A stretch of DNA of 64,000 nucleotides from Candidatus Altimarinota bacterium (GCA_028281045.1 JANQKP010000001.1:1-64000); one strand, 5' to 3'; counted from the stretch's first letter, positions 20,225 to 29,829 are shown. The notes: generated by a model from the letters alone, not told the origin. A program made the numbers and translations.

Positions 20225-20752
20225 CTATTTCTTCTCGTAGAGAAAATATTCAAACTTGGTGTCTTTTTCAGAGTCAGCACCTAGCTTTTTACGTTTGAAT
20301 TTCATTGGGATTTTAGAAAGGAAAGTGTCGCAATCGAAAGAACTTTGGATATGAGTCACATAAGCTCCTTTAGTGCGCCCATCTTTCATGGCTTGTTCAA
20401 ATACTTTTCCACCTCCAATAATAAAGATGGTTTCAATGAATTCATCGGCTTGAGCTAAAGCATCATTATAGCTGTGAACCACGGTGGCATGATCCGCTTT
20501 AAACTTTTCATCACGGGTCATAATCACGTTGCGACGTCCCGGAAGTGGGCGATGCTTCTCTGGAATAGATTCCCAGGTTCTGCGCCCCATGATCACCATG
20601 TTTAATTTAGTAGCACTACGGGTTTTAGTGGTCACCTTTTGAAAGTACTTAAGTTCTTTTGGAAAATGCCAAGGCAGTTTCCCTTTTTTTCCAATGCCTT
20701 TGCGAGAATCGCAGGCCACAACAATGTAAATAGGAGTTTTTCTTTTTTCCAT
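20225..20752 (-). CDS. folA: Dihydrofolate reductase
   Basis: Reduces dihydrofolate to tetrahydrofolate with NADPH. 175 residues with IYIVVACDSRKGIGKKGKLP, LPWHFPKELKYF, MGRRTWESIP and a GGGKVFEQAM motif. Coupled to thyA by TAATG, the natural partnership because ThyA releases dihydrofolate. Length and motifs are normal. Confidence 0.95.
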   Translation of the reverse strand: MEKRKTPIYIVVACDSRKGIGKKGKLPWHFPKELKYFQKVTTKTRSATKLNMVIMGRRTWESIPEKHRPLPGRRNVIMTRDEKFKADHATVVHSYNDALAQADEFIETIFIIGGGKVFEQAMKDGRTKGAYVTHIQSSFDCDTFLSKIPMKFKRKKLGADSEKDTKFEYFLYEKK

Positions 20753-21540
20753 TAGACGGCAATAGGGAATTTAATAAAGGCATCGTGCTCATAACCCACA
20801 AGTTCAAAGTCTTCAAACTTCAGATCCCAGAAGGGTTTTTTAGCAATCTTAAGCTGAGGCAGTTTTTTAGGAGTTCTTTTGAGTTGCTCCTCAAGTCCTT
20901 CTACGTGGTTCAGGTAAATATGAGCATCTCCAAGCGTATGAGTGAAGATTCCAGGTTCTAGATCACATTCTTGGGCCACCATCATAAGCAGCGCAGCATA
21001 AGAACTGATATTAAATGGCACTCCTAGGGCAATATCGGCGCTACGCTGATAAAGCTGCAGGTCTAGGCGACCATCTACTACGTAAAACTGGAAAAAAGCA
21101 TGGCAAGGTGGCAGAGCCATCTTTTCGATTTCTCCCACATTCCAGGCAGAAACAATGATTCTGCGTGAATCTGGATTATTTTTGATGGTATCTATGGCGT
21201 TTTGAATCTGATTGATCGTTTCTCCTTCATTGTTTTCCCAGCGCACCCATTGTTTTCCGTAAACAGGGCCTAGCTCTCCGTTTTCATCTGCCCAGTCGTT
21301 CCAAATCGGGGTGTGTTGCGTTAAGTCATCGTTGATATTTGTAGATCCCTTTAAAAACCACAGGAGTTCCCAGATCACGGCATCAAAAAGAGTCTTTTTA
21401 GTCGTGACAATAGGGAATCCATCTCTTAGGTCATACTTTTTCTGCATTCCAAAAATAGAAATCGTACCGGTTCCGGTGCGGTCTTCTTTTTTCTCTCCGT
21501 TTTCTAGTACTTCGCGTACCAAATCCAGGTATTGTTTCAT
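20752..21540 (-). CDS. thyA: Thymidylate synthase
   Basis: Methylates dUMP to dTMP using methylene-tetrahydrofolate. 262 residues; [11 protein letters not shown] at the substrate loop, the catalytic Cys in [28 protein letters not shown] and [12 protein letters not shown] are all present. First gene of the thyA-folA operon. Presence of ThyA and DHFR suggests one-carbon chemistry, matched by fmt at 41.5 kb. Confidence 0.97.
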   Translation of the reverse strand: MKQYLDLVREVLENGEKKEDRTGTGTISIFGMQKKYDLRDGFPIVTTKKTLFDAVIWELLWFLKGSTNINDDLTQHTPIWNDWADENGELGPVYGKQWVRWENNEGETINQIQNAIDTIKNNPDSRRIIVSAWNVGEIEKMALPPCHAFFQFYVVDGRLDLQLYQRSADIALGVPFNISSYAALLMMVAQECDLEPGIFTHTLGDAHIYLNHVEGLEEQLKRTPKKLPQLKIAKKPFWDLKFEDFELVGYEHDAFIKFPIAV

Positions 21541-21648
21541 GTCTTTTTTTGAGTTAATGCCTGGTTACTATAACAAGGGAAATAATTATGCTCAAGGTGA
21601 CATCAGTGACTGCACCAGATTTTGCTATAAAACGCTACCTCCGTATGG

Positions 21649-21677
21649 TTGATTCCTACCCAGTCTCGCCCTATAAT
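21649..21677 (+). promoter_or_regulatory. pgk promoter
   Basis: TTGATT (21649-21654), 17-bp spacer, TATAAT (21672-21677). The TTG that opens the longest frame is itself the -35 box, so translation must start downstream, at GTG 21706. Confidence 0.75.
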
Positions 21678-21705
21678 TTCCCTGCTCTTTAAACCCCTTA
21701 ATTTC

Positions 21706-22878
21706 GTGAAACTACAAACGTTAAAAGATATTGATTCTTTAAAAGACAAACGCGTGATCGTTCGTACTGATTTTAATGTGCCGCTAGATAGTGAAGGAAA
21801 CATTAGAAATGACGACCGTATTAAGTTTGCGTTGCCTACGATTGAATACCTGATTGCCCACGAAGCTTCACAAATCATTGTGATGGCTCATGTAGGAAGA
21901 CCTAAGCTGAATGAAGAAAATCTAAAAACCGATAAGATCGCAGAAAGACTCAGTGAGCTTATTGGAGTAGATGTAGATAAAGTAGATAACTGGGGAGAGA
22001 CTGGCATGCCAGGAGCTAAGATTGTGATGCTTGAAAACCTACGCTTTCATCCAGGAGAAAAAAGTAAAGACGAAGCGGAAAAAGAAGCTTTTGCGAAGCA
22101 GCTCGCTTCACTAGCAGACATTTACGTAGAAGAGGCTTTTTCTAACTGTCACCGTGATCATGCGAGCATGACCGGGGTACCAAAACTAATTCCTGGATAC
22201 GTAGGGCTTGGAACAGAAAAAGAATACACCACCATTGAAGAAGCGATTGAGAGTCCTAAAAAGCCACTGGTAGCCGTGATTGCAGGAGCGAAAGCTGATA
22301 AGCTGACCGCGATTTCAAATATGCTTGAGATTGCCGATCATATTCTAATTGGAGGAGCGCTAGCTTTTGCCCTAAGATCTGCCCAAGGATACAACGTAGG
22401 ATCTTCCATGGTAGATCAAGAAGGGCTAGATTCTATGGCAGAACTTGTGGAGATGATTAATAAAAGCAACAAGGTGATGCTGCCTAACGATGCCGCTATT
22501 GCCCATGGATTTAAAGCGGATGCCAAACACAAGGTGGTCAACCTTGAAGATGGTATTGAACAAGGGTGGATGGCCTTAGACATTGGACCAGAAACCATTG
22601 ATAACTATTCTAAGGTCATCAGCGAAGCTGAAAGCGTACTTTGGTTTGGACCGCTTGGAGTATTTGAATGGGAAAACTTCTCAAGTGGAACCAAGAAGCT
22701 TGGCGAAGCCATGGTAGAAAGCGGAGCGATGGTGATTGTAGGCGGAGGAGATAGTGCCACCGCCGTTAAAAAGTTTGGACTAGAAAAAGACATGTCTCAT
22801 GTCTCTACAGGAGGTGGAGCTTCACTTAAGATTATTGAAGGAAAAACCCTTCCTGCGATTGAAATTCTAAAACGCTAA
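21706..22878 (+). CDS. pgk: Phosphoglycerate kinase
   Basis: Glycolytic kinase making ATP and 3-phosphoglycerate. From GTG 21706 the protein is 390 residues (KLQTLKDIDSLKDKRVIVRT). RTDFNVPLD, AHVGRPK, ENLRFHPGE, EEAFSNCHRDHASMTG and GGGDSATAVKKFG are typical. Promoter position fixes the start. Coupled to the next membrane protein by TAATG. Confidence 0.96.
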   Translation: MKLQTLKDIDSLKDKRVIVRTDFNVPLDSEGNIRNDDRIKFALPTIEYLIAHEASQIIVMAHVGRPKLNEENLKTDKIAERLSELIGVDVDKVDNWGETGMPGAKIVMLENLRFHPGEKSKDEAEKEAFAKQLASLADIYVEEAFSNCHRDHASMTGVPKLIPGYVGLGTEKEYTTIEEAIESPKKPLVAVIAGAKADKLTAISNMLEIADHILIGGALAFALRSAQGYNVGSSMVDQEGLDSMAELVEMINKSNKVMLPNDAAIAHGFKADAKHKVVNLEDGIEQGWMALDIGPETIDNYSKVISEAESVLWFGPLGVFEWENFSSGTKKLGEAMVESGAMVIVGGGDSATAVKKFGLEKDMSHVSTGGGASLKIIEGKTLPAIEILKR

Positions 22879-24683
22879 TGAAAAAAGTCATTTACGTAGA
22901 AATCGACGAAGAAATAACCTCGATCTTTGATCGGGCGAAACGCGCTAAGCAAAAAGAAATTTACTTGGTGGTTCCACGTAAGGCGATTTTATTCCATAGC
23001 GCTGTGAATCTGCAGATCTTAAAACGCAAGCTTGCAGAGATCAAAAAGAAATTGGTGATTGTAACCACGGATCACACGGGGCGCCACATGGCAGAACGTG
23101 CAGGGATTAAAGTGTATGCTCGTATTGAAATTGAGGAAAACAAAGCACCAGACGATGATGATCCGGAGGCAAGTATCCAACCGATGACTGCGCGTAGAAA
23201 TGAAGTGTCCAAAGATGATAAGCCAACGCGTACAGAGAAGAAGGTTACTATACGCGAGCTTATTAATGATCACCGTATTAAAGATCGCAAAAGAAAAGCA
23301 ACCATTGAAGCCGGTGGGGGACAATTCAACTTTGTTAGACCTAATCGTAAGTTCCTAGGGCTCATTGTGGCGGTAAGTGTGGGGCTGTTTATGCTGATCA
23401 CTTATATTGCGCTGCCTGGGGCTACGATTTACATCAAGCCTAAATTCGATAACATCAACCATTCGGTGAACATCACTCTGGCAGATAAGCGTACGAATCA
23501 AAATATTCTAAGGCAAAACAGGCCCAATGTGATTGCGAGTGAAAACATTGATATTGAAACCAAGCAAACCAAGGTATTCAATACCACCAGTAAAGAATTT
23601 GAAGGCACCAATGCTAAAGGAAAGATTAAAATCATTAACACGGCCGATGAAGAGTGGCCGCTTAAAGGAAACACTCGTTTTCAAACGGAAGACGGTATTA
23701 TTTTTAGAATAGAATCAGGAGTAGTCGTGCCTCCAGCGAAGCTGGTAGAAGTACCTGCAGCTCCTGTAGTCATTGAACCTGCCCTAGATGAAGAGGTGGT
23801 GGGGGAATCTGAGATTCCAGAAGACATCCCAGTGCCAGAGCCTCAGCTTGAACTTCAAAATGGAGAACTTATTGTAGAAGTGACTGCAGATCCTTTTGAT
23901 ATCTACGATGATCCTGTAGGAGATCGTGGAAATATTGGTAAAGGCATCAAGCTTTCTATTCCAGGACTTTCTAAATTCAATCAGCGCCAAATTTGGGCAG
24001 TGACAGATGAGGTGCTTAAGGGTGGAACTACCAGTTACTACAAAATCGTAAAAGAAGAAGACATTGAAAGTGCAGAACGCCAAATTGAAGACAATCTTAT
24101 TCTAATTGCCAAAGAGGATCTGCGTACCCGTATTGATGAAATCAATAAGTTGAATCACACGAATCTAGTACTTCTAGACGATCGCCGCTACGTGAAAACA
24201 GAACTTCTAGACCTTCGTATTTCAGATGATCTAGAAGGCACTCGTAAAGAAAAATTCGAAGTCTTTGCTAAGATCTCTGCACAAGGAGTGGCTTACGACT
24301 TTGATCAGCTCTTTAGCCTCATGCAAAAAGAGCTGAAAACAAGAACGCATCCTGATATGCGTATTCGTGATGGGTCTATTTCACCAGACACCATTTCATA
24401 CGAAGTGATCGATGAAGATGAAACTTTAGGACAAATTAAAATCACCGCTACGATTCAAGGAATCGAAGAATTCGTGATCGATTCTTCTGAAGAAGCGGGG
24501 ATTCGCTTCGGTAATAAGACCAGAGACAAGGTCCTTGGTCTGCCTATTGAAGAGGCTCAGAATGTCGTCGCTAATCTTCCAGAAGTAGACGATGTACAAA
24601 TAAAGGTCTGGCCAATTTGGCTGACTTCTCTTCCGCGGATCCCAGAAAACATTGAGATCAAACTACTGGAAGAAGAGCTTTAA
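22878..24683 (+). CDS. Single-pass membrane protein with large extracytoplasmic region, unknown function
   Basis: 601 residues. A cytosolic N-terminal domain (YLVVPRKAILFHSAVNLQIL) is followed by an acidic/basic linker, one transmembrane helix at 159-180 (LGLIVAVSVGLFMLITYIAL) and a long beta-rich outer part. It resembles single-pass proteins often annotated baseplate-J-like in CPR genomes; I recognise the style, not a proven function. Coupled to pgk by TAATG, which seems fortuitous. Its stop overlaps the convergent TraC-like gene in a shared TTAA. Confidence 0.7.
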   Translation: MKKVIYVEIDEEITSIFDRAKRAKQKEIYLVVPRKAILFHSAVNLQILKRKLAEIKKKLVIVTTDHTGRHMAERAGIKVYARIEIEENKAPDDDDPEASIQPMTARRNEVSKDDKPTRTEKKVTIRELINDHRIKDRKRKATIEAGGGQFNFVRPNRKFLGLIVAVSVGLFMLITYIALPGATIYIKPKFDNINHSVNITLADKRTNQNILRQNRPNVIASENIDIETKQTKVFNTTSKEFEGTNAKGKIKIINTADEEWPLKGNTRFQTEDGIIFRIESGVVVPPAKLVEVPAAPVVIEPALDEEVVGESEIPEDIPVPEPQLELQNGELIVEVTADPFDIYDDPVGDRGNIGKGIKLSIPGLSKFNQRQIWAVTDEVLKGGTTSYYKIVKEEDIESAERQIEDNLILIAKEDLRTRIDEINKLNHTNLVLLDDRRYVKTELLDLRISDDLEGTRKEKFEVFAKISAQGVAYDFDQLFSLMQKELKTRTHPDMRIRDGSISPDTISYEVIDEDETLGQIKITATIQGIEEFVIDSSEEAGIRFGNKTRDKVLGLPIEEAQNVVANLPEVDDVQIKVWPIWLTSLPRIPENIEIKLLEEEL

Positions 24684-25399
24684 AGCGCTTCGACGTCTAC
24701 CTTAGCAATATCTTCGATCTTTTCGGTTTGGCTGGTTGAAGGATTGTAAACATTGTAATAAAGCTCAATCAGCTGCTGAGTGGTCAGCTGAGCCACTTTA
24801 AGATTACAAGATTCAAGTCCTGCCTTAACGGTGTTCACACGTTCTCCAAGATGCTTCGCTAGTTCTTCGAACTCTTTGTGACGACGCTTAATGGCATCAA
24901 CACTGTCTTGAGCTGAAATACGTTCCATGAACTTGCTGAACATGTTGGTATTCTGAGTACGATACGGATCATATGGCACCACCACAAAGAAAGTTTTCTC
25001 CATGATATCGGCATATTCGATCAGTTTTTCAATGTACTCCGCGTATTCATTGGTTTGGGTTTTAAGCAGCTCACTTTCATGTTCTTCGGCTGCTTTTCTA
25101 ACCGTATCTACATATTCTTCAATATCGAGTTTGCGAGAACGCACTACGATTTGAATCGGGAAATCTAGAGAGTTTAAGAAACTTTGGTAAGCGTAGATAA
25201 TAGAATTTTGTTCTTCTTCAGATTTAAGGTTGAAATTAACACTGGTCGTTTGCAGTACAGCACGTACACCACCATTTTTCAAAATAGCGATATTATCTTT
25301 AATTTCAGCAATATCCATATACAGTTGAGTACTCGCTGCAGGCGAGCCTTTTTTCTGTTTTACAGATTGATCTGGTTTTTGGGCTGTTTGAGTTGCCAT
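24680..25399 (-). CDS. TraC/VirB4 N-terminal-domain-like protein lacking the ATPase
   Basis: 239 residues from ATG 25399 (MATQTAQKPDQ), one base after the prgI stop. VRAVLQTTSVNFNLKSEEEQ and FLNSLDFPIQIVVRSRKLDI resemble the N-terminal region of TraC/VirB4 conjugation ATPases, but the protein stops before any Walker motif. Such stand-alone domains next to PrgI occur in CPR genomes to my knowledge. Whether a separate ATPase subunit lies elsewhere is unknown. Confidence 0.7.
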   Translation of the reverse strand: MATQTAQKPDQSVKQKKGSPAASTQLYMDIAEIKDNIAILKNGGVRAVLQTTSVNFNLKSEEEQNSIIYAYQSFLNSLDFPIQIVVRSRKLDIEEYVDTVRKAAEEHESELLKTQTNEYAEYIEKLIEYADIMEKTFFVVVPYDPYRTQNTNMFSKFMERISAQDSVDAIKRRHKEFEELAKHLGERVNTVKAGLESCNLKVAQLTTQQLIELYYNVYNPSTSQTEKIEDIAKVDVEAL

Positions 25400-25400
25400 G

Positions 25401-26411
25401 TTAATCAAGGTTAATTTCTATATCTCCTTTTTGAAGTTCTTCGAAGTTGAGTTCACCGGCCTTACTTGGCTGAGCACTTTCAGTTAAATTCTCAATGTGC
25501 TCACGGGTTGGTTTTATCGCTTCATATTCCACCGGTTTTTGCTTTTGTAATGTATTCACAGGTCCAGTGCTACGTGCAGGCTCTGCTACTTTACGTTTAC
25601 GGTTACGTGGTCTTTTTGCCTTAGTTGGCTCTGCAGGAGCTTCCATCGTAGCAGTTGCCGTCTGTGCAGGCGTTTCTGCTACTTCTGCCATTTGTGGCAC
25701 CACGGTACCTGGTAAATTAGATTTAAACGGCTGAGCCGCTTTTCCTAACTTTTCTTTTACAGCTTTATCGATCTGGGCCGCTATTGCCTGAGCTTCTGCT
25801 GCTTTTTCGGCGTCAGTTCCCTTAGATAGCTGCGCCAGAACCGTTAGACGATCTCCATGAGTATCTATGGTTCTTAAATACATGCTATCGGCATTGTTTT
25901 CCTTATTTCCTAGGAAAGCTTGGGCCACAAGACCATCGTCATGAGCTTCATCAATATCTTCATGATTGATATTCTCCACGTGTTCAAACCCACCAGAATC
26001 TAGCATTTTTCCAATATCGGCTAGATTAGGTTGCGCTTTCTCTTGTACTTCAGTCGTTTCAGGCTTTTTCTTCTCTGGTGTTTTCTGAGATAAGTCTGGG
26101 TCTGTGATATTTAAAATTCCACGGTGGTCCCACACACGTTTTTTAGGCTTAATAGAGAACTCTGTCATTAGAAGTAGATACTTCGTAAAGGTCACATCAT
26201 TCACCTTCACTAGCGCTGCTAGCGCCGCGATAATGGCAGGAATTAAAATGATGGTGTACTCAATGATATTTAGCTCGTAAATGCGGTTTAAAATCGCAAA
26301 TAGAACATATGAGGTCCCAAGGCCTACAGAGAGGATAATCAGTTGGCGTAGCGTTAGCGGACCAACGATTTTATCTTCTATCCCGACGTTTTGTGGAACT
26401 TTGTACTGCAC
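25401..26411 (-). CDS. PrgI-family membrane protein (VirB3-like) with extended tail
   Basis: 336 residues, GTG start. QYKVPQNVGIEDKIVGPLTL is the hallmark of PrgI; two transmembrane helices follow (LIILSVGLGTSYVLFAILN and IIEYTIILIPAIIAALAAL), then FTKYLLLMTEFSIKPKKRVW. The last 200 residues are a soluble low-complexity tail with a basic patch (KAKRPRNRKRK). PrgI works with TraC-type ATPases in conjugation or type IV secretion. The TraC-like gene follows one base after its stop. Confidence 0.82.
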   Translation of the reverse strand: MQYKVPQNVGIEDKIVGPLTLRQLIILSVGLGTSYVLFAILNRIYELNIIEYTIILIPAIIAALAALVKVNDVTFTKYLLLMTEFSIKPKKRVWDHRGILNITDPDLSQKTPEKKKPETTEVQEKAQPNLADIGKMLDSGGFEHVENINHEDIDEAHDDGLVAQAFLGNKENNADSMYLRTIDTHGDRLTVLAQLSKGTDAEKAAEAQAIAAQIDKAVKEKLGKAAQPFKSNLPGTVVPQMAEVAETPAQTATATMEAPAEPTKAKRPRNRKRKVAEPARSTGPVNTLQKQKPVEYEAIKPTREHIENLTESAQPSKAGELNFEELQKGDIEINLD

Positions 26412-26424
26412 AGGCAGTTTTTAT

Positions 26425-26473
26425 TTAGATTTATAAATCTAATTATTATACCAAAAAAAGGCCAAAATTTCAA
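26425..26473 (-). promoter_or_regulatory. Promoter and 18-bp palindromic operator candidate for the prgI-traC-like operon
   Basis: Minus strand: TTGAAA (26468-26473), 17-bp spacer, TATAAT (26445-26450). The expected start point falls inside a perfect 18-bp palindrome, TTAGATTTATAAATCTAA (26425-26442). A repressor at that position would block initiation; this role is inference. Confidence 0.6.
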
Positions 26474-26513
26474 GGGGTTTTAGGCTATAAATACACAAGA
26501 ACTTGAAAGGGGA

Positions 26514-28535
26514 TTATTCCTGATTTTCGGAGAATTCCAGCATTTTCACGGCAAGCTTGGCCATTTCACCACGAGTGATGGGCTGATCTGGGCCAAACCA
26601 GTCTGGGAAAAAGTCTGTATCGTTGTCGTTTCTAAGACCATCTAGCATGCCATTTTCAATGACAAAACGCATCGGTTTAAAGTACCACTGATCATCTAGA
26701 ATATCTTTGTAAGGGCGAGTGGTATCGCTATGCCACGCCATGCCTTTTAGGTTGATGTCGAAGGCAGTGGTCAGGATTTTAATGGCCTCTGCTCTATTGA
26801 TCGGCTGATCTGGGCGGAAAGTACCATCATCGTACCCGTTGATGAGTTCCAGCTCTTTGGCTTTATTCACATAAGGCACATACCACGCGTAGATAGAAAC
26901 ATCGTCAAAATAGGTGTCCTTTACATCATCCAGGTCTTCGACCTCTTCATTAATTGCATTGATCGCAATTTTAGTGAATTCGGCTCTAGAAAGCGGATCA
27001 TGTGGGGCGTAAATTCCTTTCTTTTTCCCTCTTACAATCCCTCTACGGAAAAGATCTTCAGCGTAGTTTCTCGCCCAGTGCTTAACCGTGTCTGTGAACT
27101 CTGTTTTATTGAAGTTTTCAGCATTTTGCGCAATGAAGAAGATATTTGAAGCACGCGAGGTAATCGTGACTTCATGATTTTCTAAATCCACATCCACTTG
27201 GCGGATTTCATAAGGGCGATAAGCTTGTTTTTCTTCATCAAAGGTAAATACCGTTACGCCTTCATCTTTGTCATACGCATCGGTGTAAGGTACTACGAGT
27301 TTATAGGCAGGATCGAAAGAAAGATTAGACCCTTCATCTGGTTTAAATGAAACAATTGATTTAAACGTGTATCCGTAGTTGATCGGGAAGTCTTTTCTAA
27401 ACAGTGAAATAGGGGGTTTTATGTACCCTGAGAACGCTTTGCGGTCGGCATCGGTAATCCTTGTATCTTTTTCAAAGTACAGCGTACTTTTTTTACGAGG
27501 ATCTACGAATTTAATCGGGCGTCTCACTTCACCATTGTGCTCATCGGTGATGTGAATCGCAGGCTTGGTAGCAATGGTGAGTTGCGTGCTTGAAGAAAAT
27601 AGGGGAGCTTTAACCGAATTACGCTCAATATCATCTGCATCTTCTACGGTCACCACACAGGCATTTCCTTTGAGTTTATAACCGTATACACACTCTAGAA
27701 CAAGACAAGAAGGGAAAGGTTCCACTTCTTTGGCATTGTTTCTTTCTGGGCAATCAAAAGTGTAATTCGCCGTATAAATCTGAGACTGATTCCCGGCTTC
27801 ATCAACGGCCATGAATTTAATGGTTTTATCTTCACGAAGTTGGAATTTTTCGGTGAATTTAAGACCATTGGTGGTTGGCGTAGAGCCATCTAGCGTGTAA
27901 TAGACACTCGCTTCTGGGTCTAAGAACACATCAGAACCGGTGTAATCGCCAACGTAGGCCTTAATTTCCATGTTTTGGGTGAAGAAATACTCTCCAGAAG
28001 GAGGAGTAATCGTTACTGTTGGCGCCACTTCATCAATGAAAGGACCGGTGTCAAATACCTGTACGTATTCATCTTGCATGAAGTTCCCCTGAAGATCTGC
28101 AATGGCTTTTACGTGAATCCCATGCCGAGCCTCACCCAGCATATCTTCATTAATGGTCAAAATAGCCTTTTTCCCGGAGTTATCCAGTTCCACTGAGGTA
28201 TCAATAGGGTCAGCCATGTGCTCGATGAAAATATTGCTCGATTTTACCGTGTCTTCACGTACGGGTTCATCGAAGGTGATTTGAATCGAAGCTGTATTCG
28301 TTGGAATACCTACTGCATTTTCTACAATAGAAACAAATACCACTTCAGGTGGGTCTACATCTTCTAATAAACAGTATGAGCTACATCCATCTCCATCGTT
28401 GAAATTTCCATCATCACATTGTTCTCCTTGAAGTTCTTCTACATCTCCATCTCCACAGTAGGCAAAAGCTTGTCCACTTAGGACAAAGCTCAGAAGAAAA
28501 ACAAACGCTAGTTTAAATTTAAGAGAAATTTTCAT
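26514..28535 (-). CDS. Large SLH-domain surface protein with Cys-rich repeat
   Basis: 673 residues. Signal peptide (LKFKLAFVFLLSFVLSGQAFA), then a Cys-rich module with the pattern CGDG...CDDGNFNDGDGCSSYC, then Ig-like beta domains, one with YYTLDGSTPTTNG as in chitobiase-type modules. Three SLH units end the protein (RAEFTKIAINAI; YDDGTFRPDQPINRAEAIK; ITRGEMAKLAVKML). A surface structural protein or adhesin is likely. The upstream EF-P stop abuts its start, so the two may be cotranscribed. Confidence 0.87.
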   Translation of the reverse strand: MKISLKFKLAFVFLLSFVLSGQAFAYCGDGDVEELQGEQCDDGNFNDGDGCSSYCLLEDVDPPEVVFVSIVENAVGIPTNTASIQITFDEPVREDTVKSSNIFIEHMADPIDTSVELDNSGKKAILTINEDMLGEARHGIHVKAIADLQGNFMQDEYVQVFDTGPFIDEVAPTVTITPPSGEYFFTQNMEIKAYVGDYTGSDVFLDPEASVYYTLDGSTPTTNGLKFTEKFQLREDKTIKFMAVDEAGNQSQIYTANYTFDCPERNNAKEVEPFPSCLVLECVYGYKLKGNACVVTVEDADDIERNSVKAPLFSSSTQLTIATKPAIHITDEHNGEVRRPIKFVDPRKKSTLYFEKDTRITDADRKAFSGYIKPPISLFRKDFPINYGYTFKSIVSFKPDEGSNLSFDPAYKLVVPYTDAYDKDEGVTVFTFDEEKQAYRPYEIRQVDVDLENHEVTITSRASNIFFIAQNAENFNKTEFTDTVKHWARNYAEDLFRRGIVRGKKKGIYAPHDPLSRAEFTKIAINAINEEVEDLDDVKDTYFDDVSIYAWYVPYVNKAKELELINGYDDGTFRPDQPINRAEAIKILTTAFDINLKGMAWHSDTTRPYKDILDDQWYFKPMRFVIENGMLDGLRNDNDTDFFPDWFGPDQPITRGEMAKLAVKMLEFSENQE

Positions 28536-29096
28536 TTATGCGCGGCTGTTATATTCACCCGTTTCGGTATTAATAATAAGGACATCTCCTTCGTTAATAA
28601 ATAGGGGTACATTCACCACAAGTCCGGTTTCAAGCGTAGCAGGCTTAGTGGCTCCACCAGAAGCGGTGTCACCTTTAACTCCAGGGGGAGTTTCGGTCAC
28701 CTTAAGCTCTACTTTTGTAGGCGGCTGCACTCCAATGGCTTTTCCTTCGTAGTAAGTGATGTACACCTCCGTATCTTCCTTAAGATACTTCAGTACATCT
28801 TCAATCTGGTCGCTTGGCAGCGCCAGTTGCTCAAAGGTTTCATTATCCATAAAGTGGCCAGAGCTTCCGTCTTCATACATGTATTGGCTACGACGACGCT
28901 CAATATCGGCCATTTCAAAAGGTTCACCTGCAGAAAAAGTCTTATCCATTACATTTCCTGAAATAAGATTCTTCAATTTAGTGCGCATCACGGGTTTTTG
29001 CGCTTCTTTGCGCGAAAACACGTTTTGCGTTACTAGGTATGGATCTCCATTTACCTTCACAATAGTGCCTGTTTTGATATCCGTTAGGGTGGCCAT
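28536..29096 (-). CDS. efp: Elongation factor P with atypical tip loop
   Basis: Rescues ribosomes stalled at consecutive prolines. From ATG 29096 it is 186 residues, the normal EF-P size; a promoter TATACT and a real Shine-Dalgarno AAAGGA sit upstream. The N-terminal KOW-like domain and the C-terminal domain ending VLIINTETGEYNSRA are standard. The conserved PGKG loop around the modified Lys is replaced by SRKEAQKPVMR; aligned by flanking residues, the Lys position holds Ala. Other Lys/Arg residues in the loop could take over. Confidence 0.93.
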   Translation of the reverse strand: MATLTDIKTGTIVKVNGDPYLVTQNVFSRKEAQKPVMRTKLKNLISGNVMDKTFSAGEPFEMADIERRRSQYMYEDGSSGHFMDNETFEQLALPSDQIEDVLKYLKEDTEVYITYYEGKAIGVQPPTKVELKVTETPPGVKGDTASGGATKPATLETGLVVNVPLFINEGDVLIINTETGEYNSRA

Positions 29097-29233
29097 AAAT
29101 CCTTTAAAATTAAATCGGACAAAGTATACCAAAAATTCATACACCAAAAAACCCTTTCTGTTACCTAAAAAACATTGTTTTTTGGGCTATTTTATGGTTA
29201 AATAGGATTAAAACAAAAACTAACAACATCACT

Positions 29234-29626
29234 ATGGAAGGCAATTTTGAAAAGGAGAGCACTTTCTTGCTCATCGGACGGATTCTTTTATCGTCCATTT
29301 TTATTTACTCAGCTTATGGGAAGCTCACCGGAGCGGCTGAAACCGCAGCGTTCCTAGATTCTATAGGAGCCTCTGTTCCTGTTTGGCAAATTATTCTAGC
29401 TGGCCTTGTTGAGCTGGTTGGAGCCCTTCTATTAGTCTTTGGAGTGTATGTGCGCCTAGGAGCTACCATACTTGCAGGTTACCTAGTCGTGGTGACTTAC
29501 ATGTTTCATTTGCCAGGCACACCGTTTGCGGACACCATACAAGTTCTTAAAAACACTTCACTTCTAGGAGCTATGTTCCTTGTCATGGGCTCTGGAGGAG
29601 GAAAATACCAAGTGTATCATGCTTAA
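29234..29626 (+). CDS. DoxX-family membrane protein
   Basis: 130 residues with four transmembrane helices. FLLIGRILLSSIFIYSAYGK at the N-terminus, GLVELVGALLLVFG and NTSLLGAMFLVMGSGGG match DoxX. Members are linked to respiratory or oxidative-stress membrane complexes, but many have unknown roles. Monocistronic, ended by the bidirectional hairpin before tRNA-Ile2. Confidence 0.85.
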   Translation: MEGNFEKESTFLLIGRILLSSIFIYSAYGKLTGAAETAAFLDSIGASVPVWQIILAGLVELVGALLLVFGVYVRLGATILAGYLVVVTYMFHLPGTPFADTIQVLKNTSLLGAMFLVMGSGGGKYQVYHA

Positions 29627-29663
29627 TTTTATGCCTCAGAAGGTGATAAAGCTAATTTAAAAT

Positions 29664-29695
29664 AAAAAAGGCCTCGCTACTTGCGGGGCTTTTTT
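29664..29695. terminator. Bidirectional terminator between doxX and tRNA-Ile2
   Basis: GGCCTCGC (29670-29677) pairs with GCGGGGCT (29683-29690), with an A-run on the left and a T-run on the right. It can end doxX on plus and the tRNA on minus. Confidence 0.85.
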
Positions 29696-29697
29696 AG

Positions 29698-29773
29698 TGG
29701 TGGGCCCGGTTGGGATTGAACCAACGACCAATCGATTATGAGTCGACTGCTCTAACCACTGAGCTACGGGCCC
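29698..29773 (-). tRNA. tRNA with CAU anticodon, probably tRNA-Ile2
   Basis: 76 nt with encoded CCA, acceptor GGGCCCG/CGGGCCC, anticodon loop CTCATAA. The anticodon stem and variable-loop sequence resemble E. coli ileX more than elongator tRNA-Met, so lysidine-modified Ile2 is favoured; elongator Met is the alternative. Confidence 0.9.
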
Positions 29774-29802
29774 ATGATTTAACTGTACATGAATTTGGCT
29801 AT

Positions 29803-29829
29803 AAAAAAACCTCCTTTCGGAGGCTTTTT
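29803..29829 (-). terminator. Terminator of the secG-SBP-rplI operon
   Basis: On minus: GCCTCC GAAA GGAGGT followed by a T-run (29803-29809 on plus are A). It lies 22 bp after the rplI stop. Confidence 0.85.
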
